Shown piece by piece: positions 1 to 9,641 of a DNA stretch of 64,000 nt. A program made the translations under genes and the position numbers. The stretch lies in contig CANQFV010000001.1 in the NCBI GenBank assembly GCA_947599875.1, forward strand, positions 62,001 to 126,000, written 5' to 3'. The stretch is from an uncultured Oscillospiraceae bacterium. Lineage in GTDB: Bacteria; Bacillota; Clostridia; Oscillospirales; Oscillospiraceae. Positions within the stretch are counted from its first letter, which is position 1, and every line of letters starts with the position of its first letter. The notes beneath the pieces were generated by a model, which saw only the letters and a list, made by a program, of their open reading frames with translations, was not told the DNA's origin and searched no databases.

Positions 1-92
1 AGGTGGCCAAGGCCCTGGAGGGAATGGAGATCGTCAAGACCATCGTGGTGAAAAACAAGCTGGTGAACCTTATTCTTCGCCCCGCAAAATAA
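1..92 (+). CDS. leuS: Leucyl-tRNA synthetase, C-terminal end (partial)
   Basis: Only the last 29 residues are present, read in the frame starting at base 3 and ending at TAA 90-92. The segment ends in IVVKNKLVNLIL, which matches the usual C-terminal beta strands of bacterial LeuRS. The enzyme charges tRNA-Leu in the cytoplasm. The call rests on a short tail, so the family is probable but not proven. rpsU follows after its own promoter, so the two genes need not share a transcript. Confidence 0.6.
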   Translation, partial: VAKALEGMEIVKTIVVKNKLVNLILRPAK

Positions 93-106
93 AAAGCAAT
101 TTCTTA

Positions 107-135
107 TTGACAATCGGGCGGGAAGTCATTATAAT
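107..135 (+). promoter_or_regulatory. Consensus sigma-A promoter of rpsU
   Basis: TTGACA (107-112) and TATAAT (130-135) are separated by exactly 17 bases. They lie just after the leuS stop and about 65 bases before the rpsU start. Confidence 0.85.
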
Positions 136-202
136 AGTCAATGCTGAATTGAAGCTTTCGGCAAAGATTAAAGATCGCATGTGTCGGAGGGAGGGGAAAT
201 AG

Positions 203-388
203 ATGTCAGAAGTCCATGTGAAGGAAAACGAGTCTCTGGACAGTGCGCTGAAGAGATTTAAGCGCAACTGCGCCAAGGCGGGCGTCCTCGCCGACCTCCG
301 GAAGAAGGAGTATTACCAGAGTCCTTCCGTCAAGCGCCGCAAGAAGTCTGAGGCGGCTCGCAAGAACAAGAACAAGCGCTACTATTAA
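203..388 (+). CDS. rpsU: 30S ribosomal protein S21
   Basis: This 61-residue basic protein of the small ribosomal subunit has the family's typical length. It starts [19 protein letters not shown] and ends in a Lys/Arg-rich tail ([15 protein letters not shown]). A strong GGAGGGAGG Shine-Dalgarno sequence precedes ATG 203. The gene has its own consensus promoter upstream and an intrinsic terminator directly after the stop, so it is probably a single-gene transcript. The identification is secure. Confidence 0.95.
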   Translation: MSEVHVKENESLDSALKRFKRNCAKAGVLADLRKKEYYQSPSVKRRKKSEAARKNKNKRYY

Positions 389-396
389 AAAACTTT

Positions 397-429
397 CAAT
401 CCGGCCACCCCTGGCCGGATTGAGTTTTA
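397..429 (+). terminator. Intrinsic terminator of rpsU
   Basis: A 10-bp stem (397-406 with 413-422, CAATCCGGCC/GGCCGGATTG) with a six-base loop is followed by a short T run. Confidence 0.8.
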
Positions 430-465
430 ACCTTCTCCCTTTTACATTTTAACGAGGTGAAAATT

Positions 466-1314
466 ATGCCGGAACAGTACGAAATCGTCAGAAAAAGGGC
501 GCTTACGCCGGATATAACAAGCATTTCCGTTTACGCGCCCCTGATCGCGAGGAAGGCCAGAGCGGGGCAGTTCATCATCCTCCGCGCCGGCCATGACGGG
601 GAGCGGATCCCCCTTACCGTCTCCTCCACCCAGGGGGATCTTGTCACCGTGGTGTTCCAGAAGGTGGGGGACTCCACCATGACCCTGGACGAGATCCCGG
701 AGGGCGGGTGCCTCACGGACTTCGTGGGGCCGCTGGGCCTGCCCACGCCTGTGGACGGGGTAAAGCGCGCCGCCGTGGTGGGCGGCGGATTGGGCTGTGC
801 CATCGCCCTGCCTGTGGCCAAGGCGCTCCACGACGCCGGGGCACAGGTTGACCTTATCGGCGGCTTCAGGACGAAGGACATCGTGATCCTGGAGGAGGAT
901 ATGGCCCGGGCCTGCGATAACCTGTATATCTGCACGGACGACGGCTCCTACGGCTACAGCGGCTTCACCACGGGCAAGCTGGAGGAGCTTCTGAGATCCG
1001 GGGAGAAGTACGACCGGGTGTACGCCATCGGGCCTCTGGTAATGATGAAATTTGTCTGCCGCCTGACAAAGGGCTACGACATCCCCACCATCGTCAGCAT
1101 GAACCCCATTATGATCGACGGTACCGGGATGTGCGGCTGCTGCCGGGTGACGGTGGACGGCCAGGTGAAATTCGCCTGTGTGGACGGGCCGGACTTTGAC
1201 GGCCACAAGATCGACTTTGACGAGACCATCGCCCGCGCCGCCACTTATAAGGAATTTGAGCAGCGCAGGCGGGAGAACCACAAATGCAGATTGGAGGGGA
1301 TGAACAATGGCTGA
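466..1314 (+). CDS. nfnA: NfnA-type FAD/NAD(P)-binding subunit (sulfide/dihydroorotate dehydrogenase-like)
   Basis: This 282-residue protein has a ferredoxin-reductase fold. An N-terminal FAD-binding barrel contains RIPLTVSS. An NAD-binding half contains VGGGLGCAIALPVAKAL. A C-terminal cysteine cluster, DGTGMCGCCRV followed by FACVDGP, binds the [2Fe-2S] cluster. With the next gene it forms NADH-dependent ferredoxin:NADP+ oxidoreductase (Nfn), a cytoplasmic electron-bifurcating flavoenzyme linking NADH, NADPH and ferredoxin pools. GAGG at 454-457 is correctly spaced for ATG 466 and overlaps the alternative GTG at 457, so 466 is chosen. The gene overlaps nfnB by 8 bases. Stand-alone homologues near pyrD or gltA exist, but the pairing here supports Nfn. 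Confidence 0.88.
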   Translation: MPEQYEIVRKRALTPDITSISVYAPLIARKARAGQFIILRAGHDGERIPLTVSSTQGDLVTVVFQKVGDSTMTLDEIPEGGCLTDFVGPLGLPTPVDGVKRAAVVGGGLGCAIALPVAKALHDAGAQVDLIGGFRTKDIVILEEDMARACDNLYICTDDGSYGYSGFTTGKLEELLRSGEKYDRVYAIGPLVMMKFVCRLTKGYDIPTIVSMNPIMIDGTGMCGCCRVTVDGQVKFACVDGPDFDGHKIDFDETIARAATYKEFEQRRRENHKCRLEGMNNG

Positions 1315-2692
1315 CATGACGCCGGAGAAGACGAAAATGCCGGAGCAGGCGCCGGAGGTGAGGAACAAGAACTTCCTGGAGGTTGCCCAGGGCTACACGC
1401 CGGAGCTGGCCCAGAAGGAGTCCCAGAGGTGCCTGGGGTGCAAGAATCCCCGGTGCGTGGAGGGGTGCCCCGTTAACGTGCCCATCCCGGAGTTTATCGG
1501 CGCCGTCCAGCGCGGGGATATGGAGGGGGCCTACAGGGCCATCTCCCGGGCCAACGCCCTTCCCGCCGTGTGCGGCCGCGTCTGTCCCCAGGAGAGCCAG
1601 TGCGAGGGCCGCTGTGTCCGCGGCATCCGCGGCGAGAGCGTGGGGATCGGCCGCCTGGAGCGGTACGTCGCCGACTGGGCGCTGGAAAACGGCGTGTCAA
1701 GCGACGAGATGGATCCCCCAAACGGCCACAAGGTGGCCGTGGTGGGTTCAGGCCCCGCGGGCCTCACCTGCGCCGGGGAGCTGGCGAAAAAGGGCTACTC
1801 CGTCACCATCTTCGAGGCTTTCCATGTGGCTGGCGGCGTGTTGAGCTACGGGATCCCGGAGTTCCGCCTGCCCAAGTCTATCGTGGAAAAAGAGGTGGCC
1901 AACTTGGAGCGCATGGGCGTGGAGATCCGCCTCAACATGGTGATCGGCAAGATCATGAGCATCGACGATCTCTTTGAGAGCGGCTATGAGGCCGTCTTTA
2001 TCGGCTCCGGCGCGGGCCTGCCCCAGTTTATGAAGATCCCCGGCGAGAGCTTAGTCGGCGTCTTCTCCGCCAACGAGTACCTGACCCGGATCAACCTGAT
2101 GAAGGCCTACAGGCCGGACAACCCCACCCCCATCTTTGAGAGCAAAAAGGTGGCCGTCCTGGGCGGCGGCAACGTGGCGATGGACGCGGCCCGGTGTGCC
2201 AAGAGGATGGGCGCGGACGTCCACATCGTCTACCGCCGGGGCGAGGCGGAGCTTCCCGCCCGTGCGGAGGAGGTCCACCACGCCAAGGAGGAGGGCATCT
2301 GCTTCGACCTCCTGTGCAACCCCGTCCTGATCCAGGGGGACGAGCAGGGGCGCGTCAAGTCCATGAAGGTCATCCGCATGGAGCTGGGCGAGCCGGACGC
2401 CTCCGGCCGCCGCCGCCCGGTGCCCATTCCGGGCAGCGAGTTTGAGATGGAGGTTGACACCGTCATCGTGGCCATCGGCACAAGCCCCAACCCGCTGATC
2501 CGCTCCACCACCCCGGGGCTGGAGACAAATTCCCGCGGGTGCATCACAACAGGGGAGGACGGCTCCACCTCCCGCCAGGGCGTTTTCGCCGGAGGGGACG
2601 CCTCCACCGGCGCCGCCACGGTGATTTTGGCGATGGGCGCCGGAAAGACCGCCGCCCGCAGCATTGACGAGTATTTGAAGGGCAAAAATTGA
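1307..2692 (+). CDS. nfnB: NfnB / GltA-type NADPH oxidoreductase subunit
   Basis: This 461-residue protein is of the glutamate-synthase small-subunit family. An N-terminal four-cysteine region (CLGCKNPRCVEGCPVNVP near residue 42, then CGRVCPQESQCEGRC) holds [4Fe-4S] clusters. Two Rossmann domains follow, with VVGSGPAGLTCAGELAKKG for FAD and VAVLGGGNVAMDAARCAKR for NADPH. The end, GVFAGGDASTGAATVILAMG, is typical. The start overlaps the nfnA stop, showing translational coupling, and a glutamate synthase large subunit is absent. That context favours the bifurcating Nfn complex over glutamate synthase. Length and motifs are complete. Confidence 0.9.
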   Translation: MADMTPEKTKMPEQAPEVRNKNFLEVAQGYTPELAQKESQRCLGCKNPRCVEGCPVNVPIPEFIGAVQRGDMEGAYRAISRANALPAVCGRVCPQESQCEGRCVRGIRGESVGIGRLERYVADWALENGVSSDEMDPPNGHKVAVVGSGPAGLTCAGELAKKGYSVTIFEAFHVAGGVLSYGIPEFRLPKSIVEKEVANLERMGVEIRLNMVIGKIMSIDDLFESGYEAVFIGSGAGLPQFMKIPGESLVGVFSANEYLTRINLMKAYRPDNPTPIFESKKVAVLGGGNVAMDAARCAKRMGADVHIVYRRGEAELPARAEEVHHAKEEGICFDLLCNPVLIQGDEQGRVKSMKVIRMELGEPDASGRRRPVPIPGSEFEMEVDTVIVAIGTSPNPLIRSTTPGLETNSRGCITTGEDGSTSRQGVFAGGDASTGAATVILAMGAGKTAARSIDEYLKGKN

Positions 2693-2725
2693 ATTAAAGC
2701 TGAATTTGAGTCATCAATAGCCCAA

Positions 2726-2762
2726 CCGACCCCGGTGCATATCGCCGGGGTCGGATTTTTTA
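2726..2762 (+). terminator. Intrinsic terminator of nfnAB
   Basis: A perfect 10-bp stem (2726-2735 with 2745-2754, CCGACCCCGG) is followed by a T6 run. Confidence 0.9.
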
Positions 2763-2817
2763 TAAAAATAATCACGGATTGACCTGTATTTTGTGAGATA
2801 TTGTCACACTGTGCCAC

Positions 2818-2846
2818 TTGTCAGCTATTCCGTAAAAGCGTATAAT
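2818..2846 (+). promoter_or_regulatory. Promoter of the tandem LtaS-like operon
   Basis: TTGTCA (2818-2823) and TATAAT (2841-2846) are 17 bases apart. Because it lies downstream of the first in-frame ATG (2793), it supports a later start (GTG 2952) for the next gene. Confidence 0.75.
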
Positions 2847-2951
2847 ACGTTTAGTCTGCGGATTTTCCCCCTTTTTCGACCTGCGGGCCGTCAAGGGGCG
2901 GATTATTATAGCGGTTTCGATCCGCTTTTCTCACGGGGGAGCGTGTTTTAT

Positions 2952-5462
2952 GTGAAGAGTTTGTCAAAAACGGCGCTGTTTTGGACGGCGGTGGTGATCG
3001 AGTGGGAATTTGTCTTTCACATGGTGATCTGGCGGAGCCTCTCCGCCAAGCTCCTGTACGCCGTCCCGTTTATATTGTCCCTGGCTGTCTTTTTCGCGCT
3101 TGTCACCCGGGCCTGGCCCTGGAAAGGGGCGAACCGGGGATTCACCTACGGGATCATCTGCGTTTTCGCCTTTATTTTCAGCGTCCAGACGGTATACTAT
3201 AAGATCTTCTCCACGCTGCTCTCCTTCAGCCTGGTGGGGATGGGCGGGGACGCCATCACCCACTTCTTTGATATGGCCGTGGACGGGACGGTGAGGAGCC
3301 TCCCCTTTATCCTCCTCTACTTCCTCCCGGCGGCTGTCTTCCCGGTGCTGGAGAGGCACGAGCTTCTGGACAGCCACGGCGTGGGGATGGAGCGGTGCAT
3401 CCTCACCGCCTGCGTCTCCATCCTGCTCTTCGCCCTGGGCGTGCCGCCCCTGGGTTCGGACAGCCCCCGCGGGGAGCTGTATTATGAGCTGAACATCTCC
3501 ATCGACGGGCAGGCGGAGGCCTTTGGCCTTATCACGTCGGAGCGCTTGGAGCTGCAGCGCATGGGCTCCAACGAGACGGGCCTTGTGACGGACGTCCTGG
3601 ACATCACCTCCGACAAGGACAAGACGGACGGCCAGCCGGAGGAGCCGGAGGCCCCGGCCGCCAACGTGTTGGAGGAGATGGACTTTGCCAAGCTCCTGGC
3701 CGCCGCGGACACTCCGGAGCTTCAAAAGCTCACCCAGTATTTCTCCACCCGCGGCGGGACGAAGAAAAACGAGTACACCGGCCTTTTTGAGGGCTTCAAC
3801 GTCATCGAGATCTGCGCGGAGTCGTTTTTCGCCTACGCGGTGGATCCCGTCCGCACCCCCGTCCTCTACAGGCTGACCCACGAGGGCATCGTCTTTGACA
3901 ACTTCTACTGCTCCTTCCCCAACACCACCACAAACGGGGAGTTCTCCCTGTGCATGGGCCTGATGCCCGACAAAAACAGGCGCAGCTTCACCCTGTCCAT
4001 CAGCGACTATCTGCCCTTCACCCTGGCGAGACTGATGAAGGCCCAGGGCGTGACCCCCAGGGCCTATCACGACAACACGGCGTATTTTTACGGCAGGATC
4101 AACTCCCACACCAACATGGGCTACACCTTCAAGGCCCTGGATTACGGCCTGGAGCTTTCCCCCAACAGGCCCTACTCCGACCTGGAGATGATGGAAAAGA
4201 CGGTGGACGACTACATCGGGGAGGATCGATTCCTGGCCTACTACATGACTTACTCCGGCCACGCCCCCTATAATCCCGACGACAACACCATCGCCCGGAA
4301 GAACCAGAACGCCATTTCCGACCCCAACGCCTCAGTGGGCGTCCGGAGCTACCTGGCCGGACAGCTGGAGCTGGAGTACGCCCTGGAGTACCTGATGGAC
4401 AGGCTGGAGCAGGCTGGGATTTTGGACAAGACCCTTATCGTCCTGACGGGGGATCACTTCCCCTACGCCCTCTCCACGGAGGAGATGGCGTACCTGGCGG
4501 GGGAGGAGACCGTGGCCTCCGATCCCTTCTGGCAGTATAAGAATAACTTCGTCTGCTGGTCAGCCGCCCTTGAGGAGCCTGTCCATGTGGACAGCCTGTG
4601 CTGTACCCAGGACATCCTGCCCACCGTCCTGAATCTGCTGGGTCTTCCGTATGACTCCCGCCTGCTCACCGGCACGGACGCCCTGTCCGACAGCACTCAC
4701 ATCGCCGTGCTGTTTGACGGCAGCTTCCGCACAAGGGATCTGCTGTACAACGCCAAGACCGGCGCGGTCACTTACTTCACCGACAGATCGCTGCTGCCGG
4801 AGGGCTACGCCGGGGCCTTAAAGACGGCTGTGAACAACCAGTTCTCCGTCTCCGCCTCCATCCTCCGGAACGACTATTACGGCTTCGCCTACAGGACGCT
4901 GGGCCTGGCGGACACCTCTCTCAACGACTCCGGGAAATACACCCTCAAGGATCTGGAGGGCAAGTGGTACGCCGACGAGACGGAGAGCCTCATCCGCGAG
5001 GGCGTGGTCTCCGGCCACACCGCCGGCTTCTTCGGGGACGACATCGCCACCAGGGCGGAGCTGTGTTCCATGCTGGTGAAGGCCCTGGATATCCCCGTGC
5101 CCCAGGACCCGGAGGGGGTGCCCTTTGTGGATATCGTCCCGGGGGACTGGATCTACGAGGTCACTACGGCCCTTTGGGCGGCGGGGGTCCTGGAGGGCGA
5201 CACGGACAGGTTCCAGCCCTACCAGCAGGCCGATTGGGATTTTGCCCGCCGTCTGGCGGAGGGGATAGCTCTATACGAAAATTCCGCTCTGGATGTGGGC
5301 GCGGTGGTTGACGGCGTCAGGGAGGACGCCAATGCCCAGGAGGACGCGGGCGCCCAGAATGGCACGCTCACCCGCGGCGCGGCCGCCGTACTCACGGTGC
5401 GCCTCCGGGACGCCCTGCTGGAGTCGGAAAATCTACCTGATGAAGGATCTTGGTCAGAATGA
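2952..5462 (+). CDS. LtaS-like membrane sulfatase-family protein with SLH-type C-terminal region (copy 1)
   Basis: About 836 residues. Roughly five N-terminal membrane helices are followed by an extracellular alkaline-phosphatase/sulfatase domain of the lipoteichoic-acid synthase type. NTTTNGEFSLCMGL carries the presumed nucleophilic Thr, and VLTGDHFPYAL is a metal-binding stretch. The last about 200 residues resemble surface-layer homology repeats (GKWYADETESLIREGVVSG, then TRAELCSMLVKAL), which would tie the enzyme to the cell wall. The family transfers glycerol-phosphate or similar groups to surface polymers; the substrate here is inferred only. GTG 2952 follows GGGGGAG by 10 bases and aligns with the paralogue's start. 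The neighbour at 5459 is a diverged tandem copy overlapping it by 4 bases. Confidence 0.82.
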   Translation: MKSLSKTALFWTAVVIEWEFVFHMVIWRSLSAKLLYAVPFILSLAVFFALVTRAWPWKGANRGFTYGIICVFAFIFSVQTVYYKIFSTLLSFSLVGMGGDAITHFFDMAVDGTVRSLPFILLYFLPAAVFPVLERHELLDSHGVGMERCILTACVSILLFALGVPPLGSDSPRGELYYELNISIDGQAEAFGLITSERLELQRMGSNETGLVTDVLDITSDKDKTDGQPEEPEAPAANVLEEMDFAKLLAAADTPELQKLTQYFSTRGGTKKNEYTGLFEGFNVIEICAESFFAYAVDPVRTPVLYRLTHEGIVFDNFYCSFPNTTTNGEFSLCMGLMPDKNRRSFTLSISDYLPFTLARLMKAQGVTPRAYHDNTAYFYGRINSHTNMGYTFKALDYGLELSPNRPYSDLEMMEKTVDDYIGEDRFLAYYMTYSGHAPYNPDDNTIARKNQNAISDPNASVGVRSYLAGQLELEYALEYLMDRLEQAGILDKTLIVLTGDHFPYALSTEEMAYLAGEETVASDPFWQYKNNFVCWSAALEEPVHVDSLCCTQDILPTVLNLLGLPYDSRLLTGTDALSDSTHIAVLFDGSFRTRDLLYNAKTGAVTYFTDRSLLPEGYAGALKTAVNNQFSVSASILRNDYYGFAYRTLGLADTSLNDSGKYTLKDLEGKWYADETESLIREGVVSGHTAGFFGDDIATRAELCSMLVKALDIPVPQDPEGVPFVDIVPGDWIYEVTTALWAAGVLEGDTDRFQPYQQADWDFARRLAEGIALYENSALDVGAVVDGVREDANAQEDAGAQNGTLTRGAAAVLTVRLRDALLESENLPDEGSWSE

Positions 5463-7891
5463 AGCGAGCGCTGAAAACCTTGGGCTTCTGGACGGCGGCA
5501 CTGCTGGCGTGGGAGCTGACCCTGCGCTTTACGATGGGCACTCTCACGCCCATAGGTCTGTGGTCGGTGCCCTTTACCCTATCCCTGGCGCTGTTTTTCA
5601 CGGCGCTGAGCCACATCTGGCCCCGCCGCTGGGCCAACCGGCTGACGCGCTACGTCCTGGCCGGATGCTTTGCCCTTTTGTACGCCGTCCAGACGGTGTA
5701 CTTCGTGATCTTCGACTCCCTCCTGTCTCTGAGCTTTGTGGGGATGGGCGGGGAGGCCATCGCCGGCTTTATCGTCCCCACCCTGAAGGGGATCTGGGCC
5801 AGCGCCGTCCAGATCCTCCTGATCCTTCTGCCCATTCCGGCCCTGGCCGTGCTGGAGAAGAGGGGGGTGCTGGAGGGGGACAGCGCCGGGGTGAAGCCCT
5901 GCCTTCTGGCACTGGGCGCCAGCGTGATCCTCTTCCTCCTGGGCGTGCCCTGGGGGGACACCGGCCCCCGCTCCACGGCCTACTATGACGGCAACGCCCC
6001 CCTGGAGAACAAGGCCGCGTATTTTGGCCTCTTCACGGCGGAGCGTCTGGACGTGGCGCGGCTTGTCTCCGGCGGGGGACAGCTCTCCCAGGATGTGATC
6101 GACATCACGAACTCCGGCAACGGAACGGAGGAGCCGGAGCGGAACATCTTGGAGGAGCTGGACTTTCAAAAGCTCTCCCAGGCGGCGGACGACGACACAC
6201 TCCGGGACCTCACCCGGTATTTCTCCGGCCTTGCCGGGACGAACAAGAACGAATACACCGGCTTTTTCCGGGACTTCAACCTCATCCAGATCTGCGCGGA
6301 GTCCTATTGCCCCTATGTGGTGGACCCGGAGCGCACCCCGGCCCTGTACCGGCTGACCCACCAGGGCTTTGTCTTTGAGAATTTCTACTGCTCCTACAGC
6401 GGCCTTACCACAAACGGGGAGTACTCCCTGAATATGGGCCTTTTACCGGATATGTCCCGGATGAGCTTTGCCGCCTCCTCCTCCAACTATCTGCCCTTCT
6501 GCCTGGCCAAGTGCTTCGCCGACGCCGGCGTCCACCCCAGGGCCTACCACAACTTCACCGGCTACTACTACAGGCGCGTGGACACCCACGCCAACATGGG
6601 CTACGACTTCAAGGCCATCGGCAACGGCCTGGAGATCCCGGAGGCCTACCCCTATTCCGACCTTGATATGATGCGCGCCACGGTGGACGACTACTTGGGA
6701 GACGACAGGTTCCTGGCCTATTACATGACCTTCTCCGCCCATACGCCCTTCGACTTTTCCCACAACGACATGAGCGCCAAGAACCGGGACACGGTGGAGG
6801 GCCTTGACGCGCCGGAGGATCTGAAGGCCTACCTTGCCGCTACAATGGAGCTGGAATACGCCCTGGAGTACCTGCTTGACCGGCTGGAGCAGGCGGAGCT
6901 TCTGGATAAGACCGTCATCGTCCTCACCGGCGACCACTACCCCTACGCCCTGGAGCCGGAGAGCTTCGCCCTCCTGGCCGGGGACGCATCTCAGGAGGAT
7001 CCCTTCTGGAAATATAAAAACAGCTTTGTCTGCTGGTCCGGGGCTATGGAGGAGCCTGTCTATGTGGACAGCTTCTGCTGCACCCAGGACATCCTGCCCA
7101 CGCTTTTGAACCTCTTTGACATCCCCTACGACTCCCGGCTGCTCACCGGCACGGACATCCTGTCCGACAGCACCCACATCGCCGTTTTGCAGGACGGAAG
7201 CTTCCGGACAGAGGATCTGATCTACGACAGCCGCACCGGCACCGTGACGCCGGCGGGGGAGGGGGAGAGCGGGGAGTACGCGGAGAAGCTCATTGAGACG
7301 GTGAAAAACCAGTTCAATGTCAGCGCCTCCATCCTCCGCCGGGATTACTACGGCTTTGCCTTCCGGACCCTGGGCCTCACGGACTGGGTGCCCCAACGGG
7401 AGCAGGAGATGCCCTTTATCGACTGCGTGGGCAAGTGGTACGCGGACGCCCTGGCGCGCCTGGCCGCCCAGGGGGTGGTGAACGGCGGCAACGGCTTCAC
7501 CTTCCGGGGGGAGGAGCAGATCACCAGATCCGCCTTCGCCGTGATGGTGGTCAACGCCCTGGGGATGCCGGAGCCGGAGGATCTGTACGACTGCCCCTAT
7601 GAGGATCTGACGCCGGAGATGTGGCAGTTCCGGCCAATGCAGATCTTCCGCGCCGCGGGCTTTATCGAGAGCGGCGACCGGTGCCGGCCCGACGCGCCTC
7701 TGGGCGCGGAGGAGGCCCAAGATTTGGCGGAGAAGCTCTCCGTTTACCTGGGTTTCTCCGAGACGGACGGGACGGTCACGGAGCTTATGGCCCGGGCGAT
7801 GGAGCTGGCCGCGGAAAACGGCTACACCGGGGCCGGCCTCAGCCGGGGCGCGGCGGCGTATTTCGTGGACGGCCTGGAGGGCCTTGCGTAA
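5459..7891 (+). CDS. LtaS-like membrane sulfatase-family protein with SLH-type C-terminal region (copy 2)
   Basis: About 810 residues with the same architecture as the preceding gene: N-terminal membrane helices, a sulfatase fold with TTNGEYSLNMGL (putative catalytic Thr) and VLTGDHYPYAL, then an SLH-like tail (GKWYADALARLAAQGVVNG). ATG 5459 overlaps the upstream stop as ATGA, so the two are translationally coupled; a TTG at 5450 is less likely because it sits against the Shine-Dalgarno sequence. The similarity runs end to end, which indicates tandem duplication. Divergence of the linker and tail suggests specialisation, perhaps one initiating and one extending a polymer, but that is inference. 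Confidence 0.82.
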   Translation: MKRALKTLGFWTAALLAWELTLRFTMGTLTPIGLWSVPFTLSLALFFTALSHIWPRRWANRLTRYVLAGCFALLYAVQTVYFVIFDSLLSLSFVGMGGEAIAGFIVPTLKGIWASAVQILLILLPIPALAVLEKRGVLEGDSAGVKPCLLALGASVILFLLGVPWGDTGPRSTAYYDGNAPLENKAAYFGLFTAERLDVARLVSGGGQLSQDVIDITNSGNGTEEPERNILEELDFQKLSQAADDDTLRDLTRYFSGLAGTNKNEYTGFFRDFNLIQICAESYCPYVVDPERTPALYRLTHQGFVFENFYCSYSGLTTNGEYSLNMGLLPDMSRMSFAASSSNYLPFCLAKCFADAGVHPRAYHNFTGYYYRRVDTHANMGYDFKAIGNGLEIPEAYPYSDLDMMRATVDDYLGDDRFLAYYMTFSAHTPFDFSHNDMSAKNRDTVEGLDAPEDLKAYLAATMELEYALEYLLDRLEQAELLDKTVIVLTGDHYPYALEPESFALLAGDASQEDPFWKYKNSFVCWSGAMEEPVYVDSFCCTQDILPTLLNLFDIPYDSRLLTGTDILSDSTHIAVLQDGSFRTEDLIYDSRTGTVTPAGEGESGEYAEKLIETVKNQFNVSASILRRDYYGFAFRTLGLTDWVPQREQEMPFIDCVGKWYADALARLAAQGVVNGGNGFTFRGEEQITRSAFAVMVVNALGMPEPEDLYDCPYEDLTPEMWQFRPMQIFRAAGFIESGDRCRPDAPLGAEEAQDLAEKLSVYLGFSETDGTVTELMARAMELAAENGYTGAGLSRGAAAYFVDGLEGLA

Positions 7892-7900
7892 ATATAGTTT

Positions 7901-7950
7901 AAGCGGCAGGTGATTTCCGAAAGGGGAATATCGCCTGCCGCTTATTTGAT
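7901..7950 (+). terminator. Hairpin terminator after the LtaS-like pair
   Basis: A 14-bp stem (7901-7914 with 7930-7943, one G-U pair) is followed by a weak T-rich tract. Confidence 0.65.
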
Positions 7951-7973
7951 TCCCGGGTGCGTCGCCTTACCGG

Positions 7974-8002
7974 TTGACAATCCCCTTTTTCCACCGTATA
8001 AT
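7974..8002 (+). promoter_or_regulatory. Consensus promoter of guaA
   Basis: TTGACA (7974-7979), a 17-base spacer and TATAAT (7997-8002). The guaA start lies 32 bases after the -10 box, leaving no room for a purine riboswitch. Confidence 0.9.
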
Positions 8003-8034
8003 TGTGTCAGAAATGAGGAAATGAGGTCACACCA

Positions 8035-9582
8035 ATGAAGAATCAGCTTGTTATCGTCCTGGATTTTGGCGGGCAGTACAATCAGCTTATCGCCCGGCGT
8101 GTCCGGGAGTGTCACGTCTACTGTGAGGTTTTGCCCTATACAACGCCGGTGAGCGAGCTTCGTAGACGCTCGCCCATCGGCATGATCTTCACCGGCGGGC
8201 CGGGGAGTGTCTATGAACCCGACTCCCCCCAGGCGGATCCGGAGATCTTCTCCCTGGGTGTGCCCATTCTGGGTATCTGCTACGGCTGTCAGCTCATCGC
8301 CCACAATCTGGGCGGCCGGGTGACCCAGGCCCAGGACGACACGGCCCGGGAATACGGCAAGACGGAGACGTATTTTGACACCGGCTGTAAGCTCTTCCAG
8401 GGCCTTCCGGAGAGGGGCGTCACCTGGATGAGCCACGGGGACTATATGGAGCGCGTGCCGGAGGGCTTTACCCTGTCTGCCCACTCCGACGCCTGCCCCA
8501 ACGTGGCCATCTGCGACGAGGAGCGGGGCTTTTACGGCGTCCAGTTCCACCCGGAGGTCAACCACACGGAAAACGGCACGGCCATGCTGAGAAACTTCCT
8601 CTATGAGGTCTGCCGCGCCCGCGGGGATTGGACGATGGGCGACTATAAAGAGACGTCCATCCGGAACCTGCGGGAGAAGATCGGCTCCGGCCGCGTTCTG
8701 CTGGCCCTGTCGGGCGGGGTGGATTCCTCCGTGGCGGCGGCCATGCTGGCGGAGGCCGTGGGCCGGCAGCTCACATGCGTCTTTGTGGATCACGGCCTGA
8801 TGCGCAAGGACGAGGGGGACGAGGTGGAGGCCGCGTTCAGCAAGTGGGATATCAACTTCATCCGGGTGAACGCGGAGGAACACTTCCTGACCAAGCTGGC
8901 CGGCGTCTCGGAGCCGGAGCGGAAGCGCAAGATCATCGGCGAGGAGTTTATCCGCGTGTTTGAGGCGGAGGCCCGGAAGATCGGCTCTGTGGACTATTTG
9001 GCCCAGGGCACCATCTACCCGGATGTGATCGAGTCCGGCTCCGGCAAGGCCGGCGCGGCGGTGATCAAGAGCCACCACAACGTGGGCGGATTGCCGGATC
9101 ATGTGGATTTCAAGGAGATCGTGGAGCCGCTGCGGCTGCTCTTTAAGGACGAGGTGCGCGGCTTGGGCCGGGAGCTTGGCCTTCCGGAATACTTGGTGAC
9201 GCGCCAGCCCTTCCCCGGCCCGGGACTTGCCATCCGGGTCATCGGCGATATCACCCGGGAGAAGCTGGATACCCTGCGGGAGGCGGATTTCATCTTCCGT
9301 GACGAGATCGCCAAGGCCGGCCTTGCCGGATCGATGGATCAGTATTTCGCCGTACTTACCAATATGCGCTCCGTGGGCGTTATGGGCGACGGCAGGACGT
9401 ATGACTATACCCTGGCCCTGCGCAGCGTCACGACCTCCGATTTTATGACGGCGGATTGGACGCGCATCCCCTACGACGTGCTGGACCGCGTCAGTACCCG
9501 CATCGTCAACCAGATCCCCGGCATCAACCGCGTGGTCTACGACATAACCTCCAAACCCCCCGCGACAATTGAGTGGGAATGA
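8035..9582 (+). CDS. guaA: GMP synthase (glutamine-hydrolysing)
   Basis: A 515-residue cytoplasmic enzyme that converts XMP to GMP using ATP and glutamine. The N-terminal class I amidotransferase has the catalytic Cys near residue 82 in GICYGCQ and His/Glu in VQFHPE near 172-174. The ATP-pyrophosphatase P-loop SGGVDSS lies near 226-232, and the C-terminal dimerisation domain ends [11 protein letters not shown]. Length and motifs are complete. The last four codons, GAGTGGGAATGA at 9571-9582, are the site where an integrative island begins. The reading frame is left intact, as is usual for guaA-targeting islands. Confidence 0.97.
   Translation: MKNQLVIVLDFGGQYNQLIARRVRECHVYCEVLPYTTPVSELRRRSPIGMIFTGGPGSVYEPDSPQADPEIFSLGVPILGICYGCQLIAHNLGGRVTQAQDDTAREYGKTETYFDTGCKLFQGLPERGVTWMSHGDYMERVPEGFTLSAHSDACPNVAICDEERGFYGVQFHPEVNHTENGTAMLRNFLYEVCRARGDWTMGDYKETSIRNLREKIGSGRVLLALSGGVDSSVAAAMLAEAVGRQLTCVFVDHGLMRKDEGDEVEAAFSKWDINFIRVNAEEHFLTKLAGVSEPERKRKIIGEEFIRVFEAEARKIGSVDYLAQGTIYPDVIESGSGKAGAAVIKSHHNVGGLPDHVDFKEIVEPLRLLFKDEVRGLGRELGLPEYLVTRQPFPGPGLAIRVIGDITREKLDTLREADFIFRDEIAKAGLAGSMDQYFAVLTNMRSVGVMGDGRTYDYTLALRSVTTSDFMTADWTRIPYDVLDRVSTRIVNQIPGINRVVYDITSKPPATIEWE
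9571..9582 (+). repeat. attL-like core at the guaA 3' end
   Basis: GAGTGGGAATGA forms the guaA 3' terminus. Near-copies occur at 24078-24087 (10 of 10 over GAGTGGGAAT) and 26125-26136 (11 of 12). The guaA 3' end is an established integration hotspot for tyrosine-integrase islands in Firmicutes. Confidence 0.75.
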
Positions 9583-9641
9583 TAATCTGAACCCACGGAC
9601 CCGTTGCGGCGCAAGGACTCCGGGATCTCAAGGCCCTCTCG

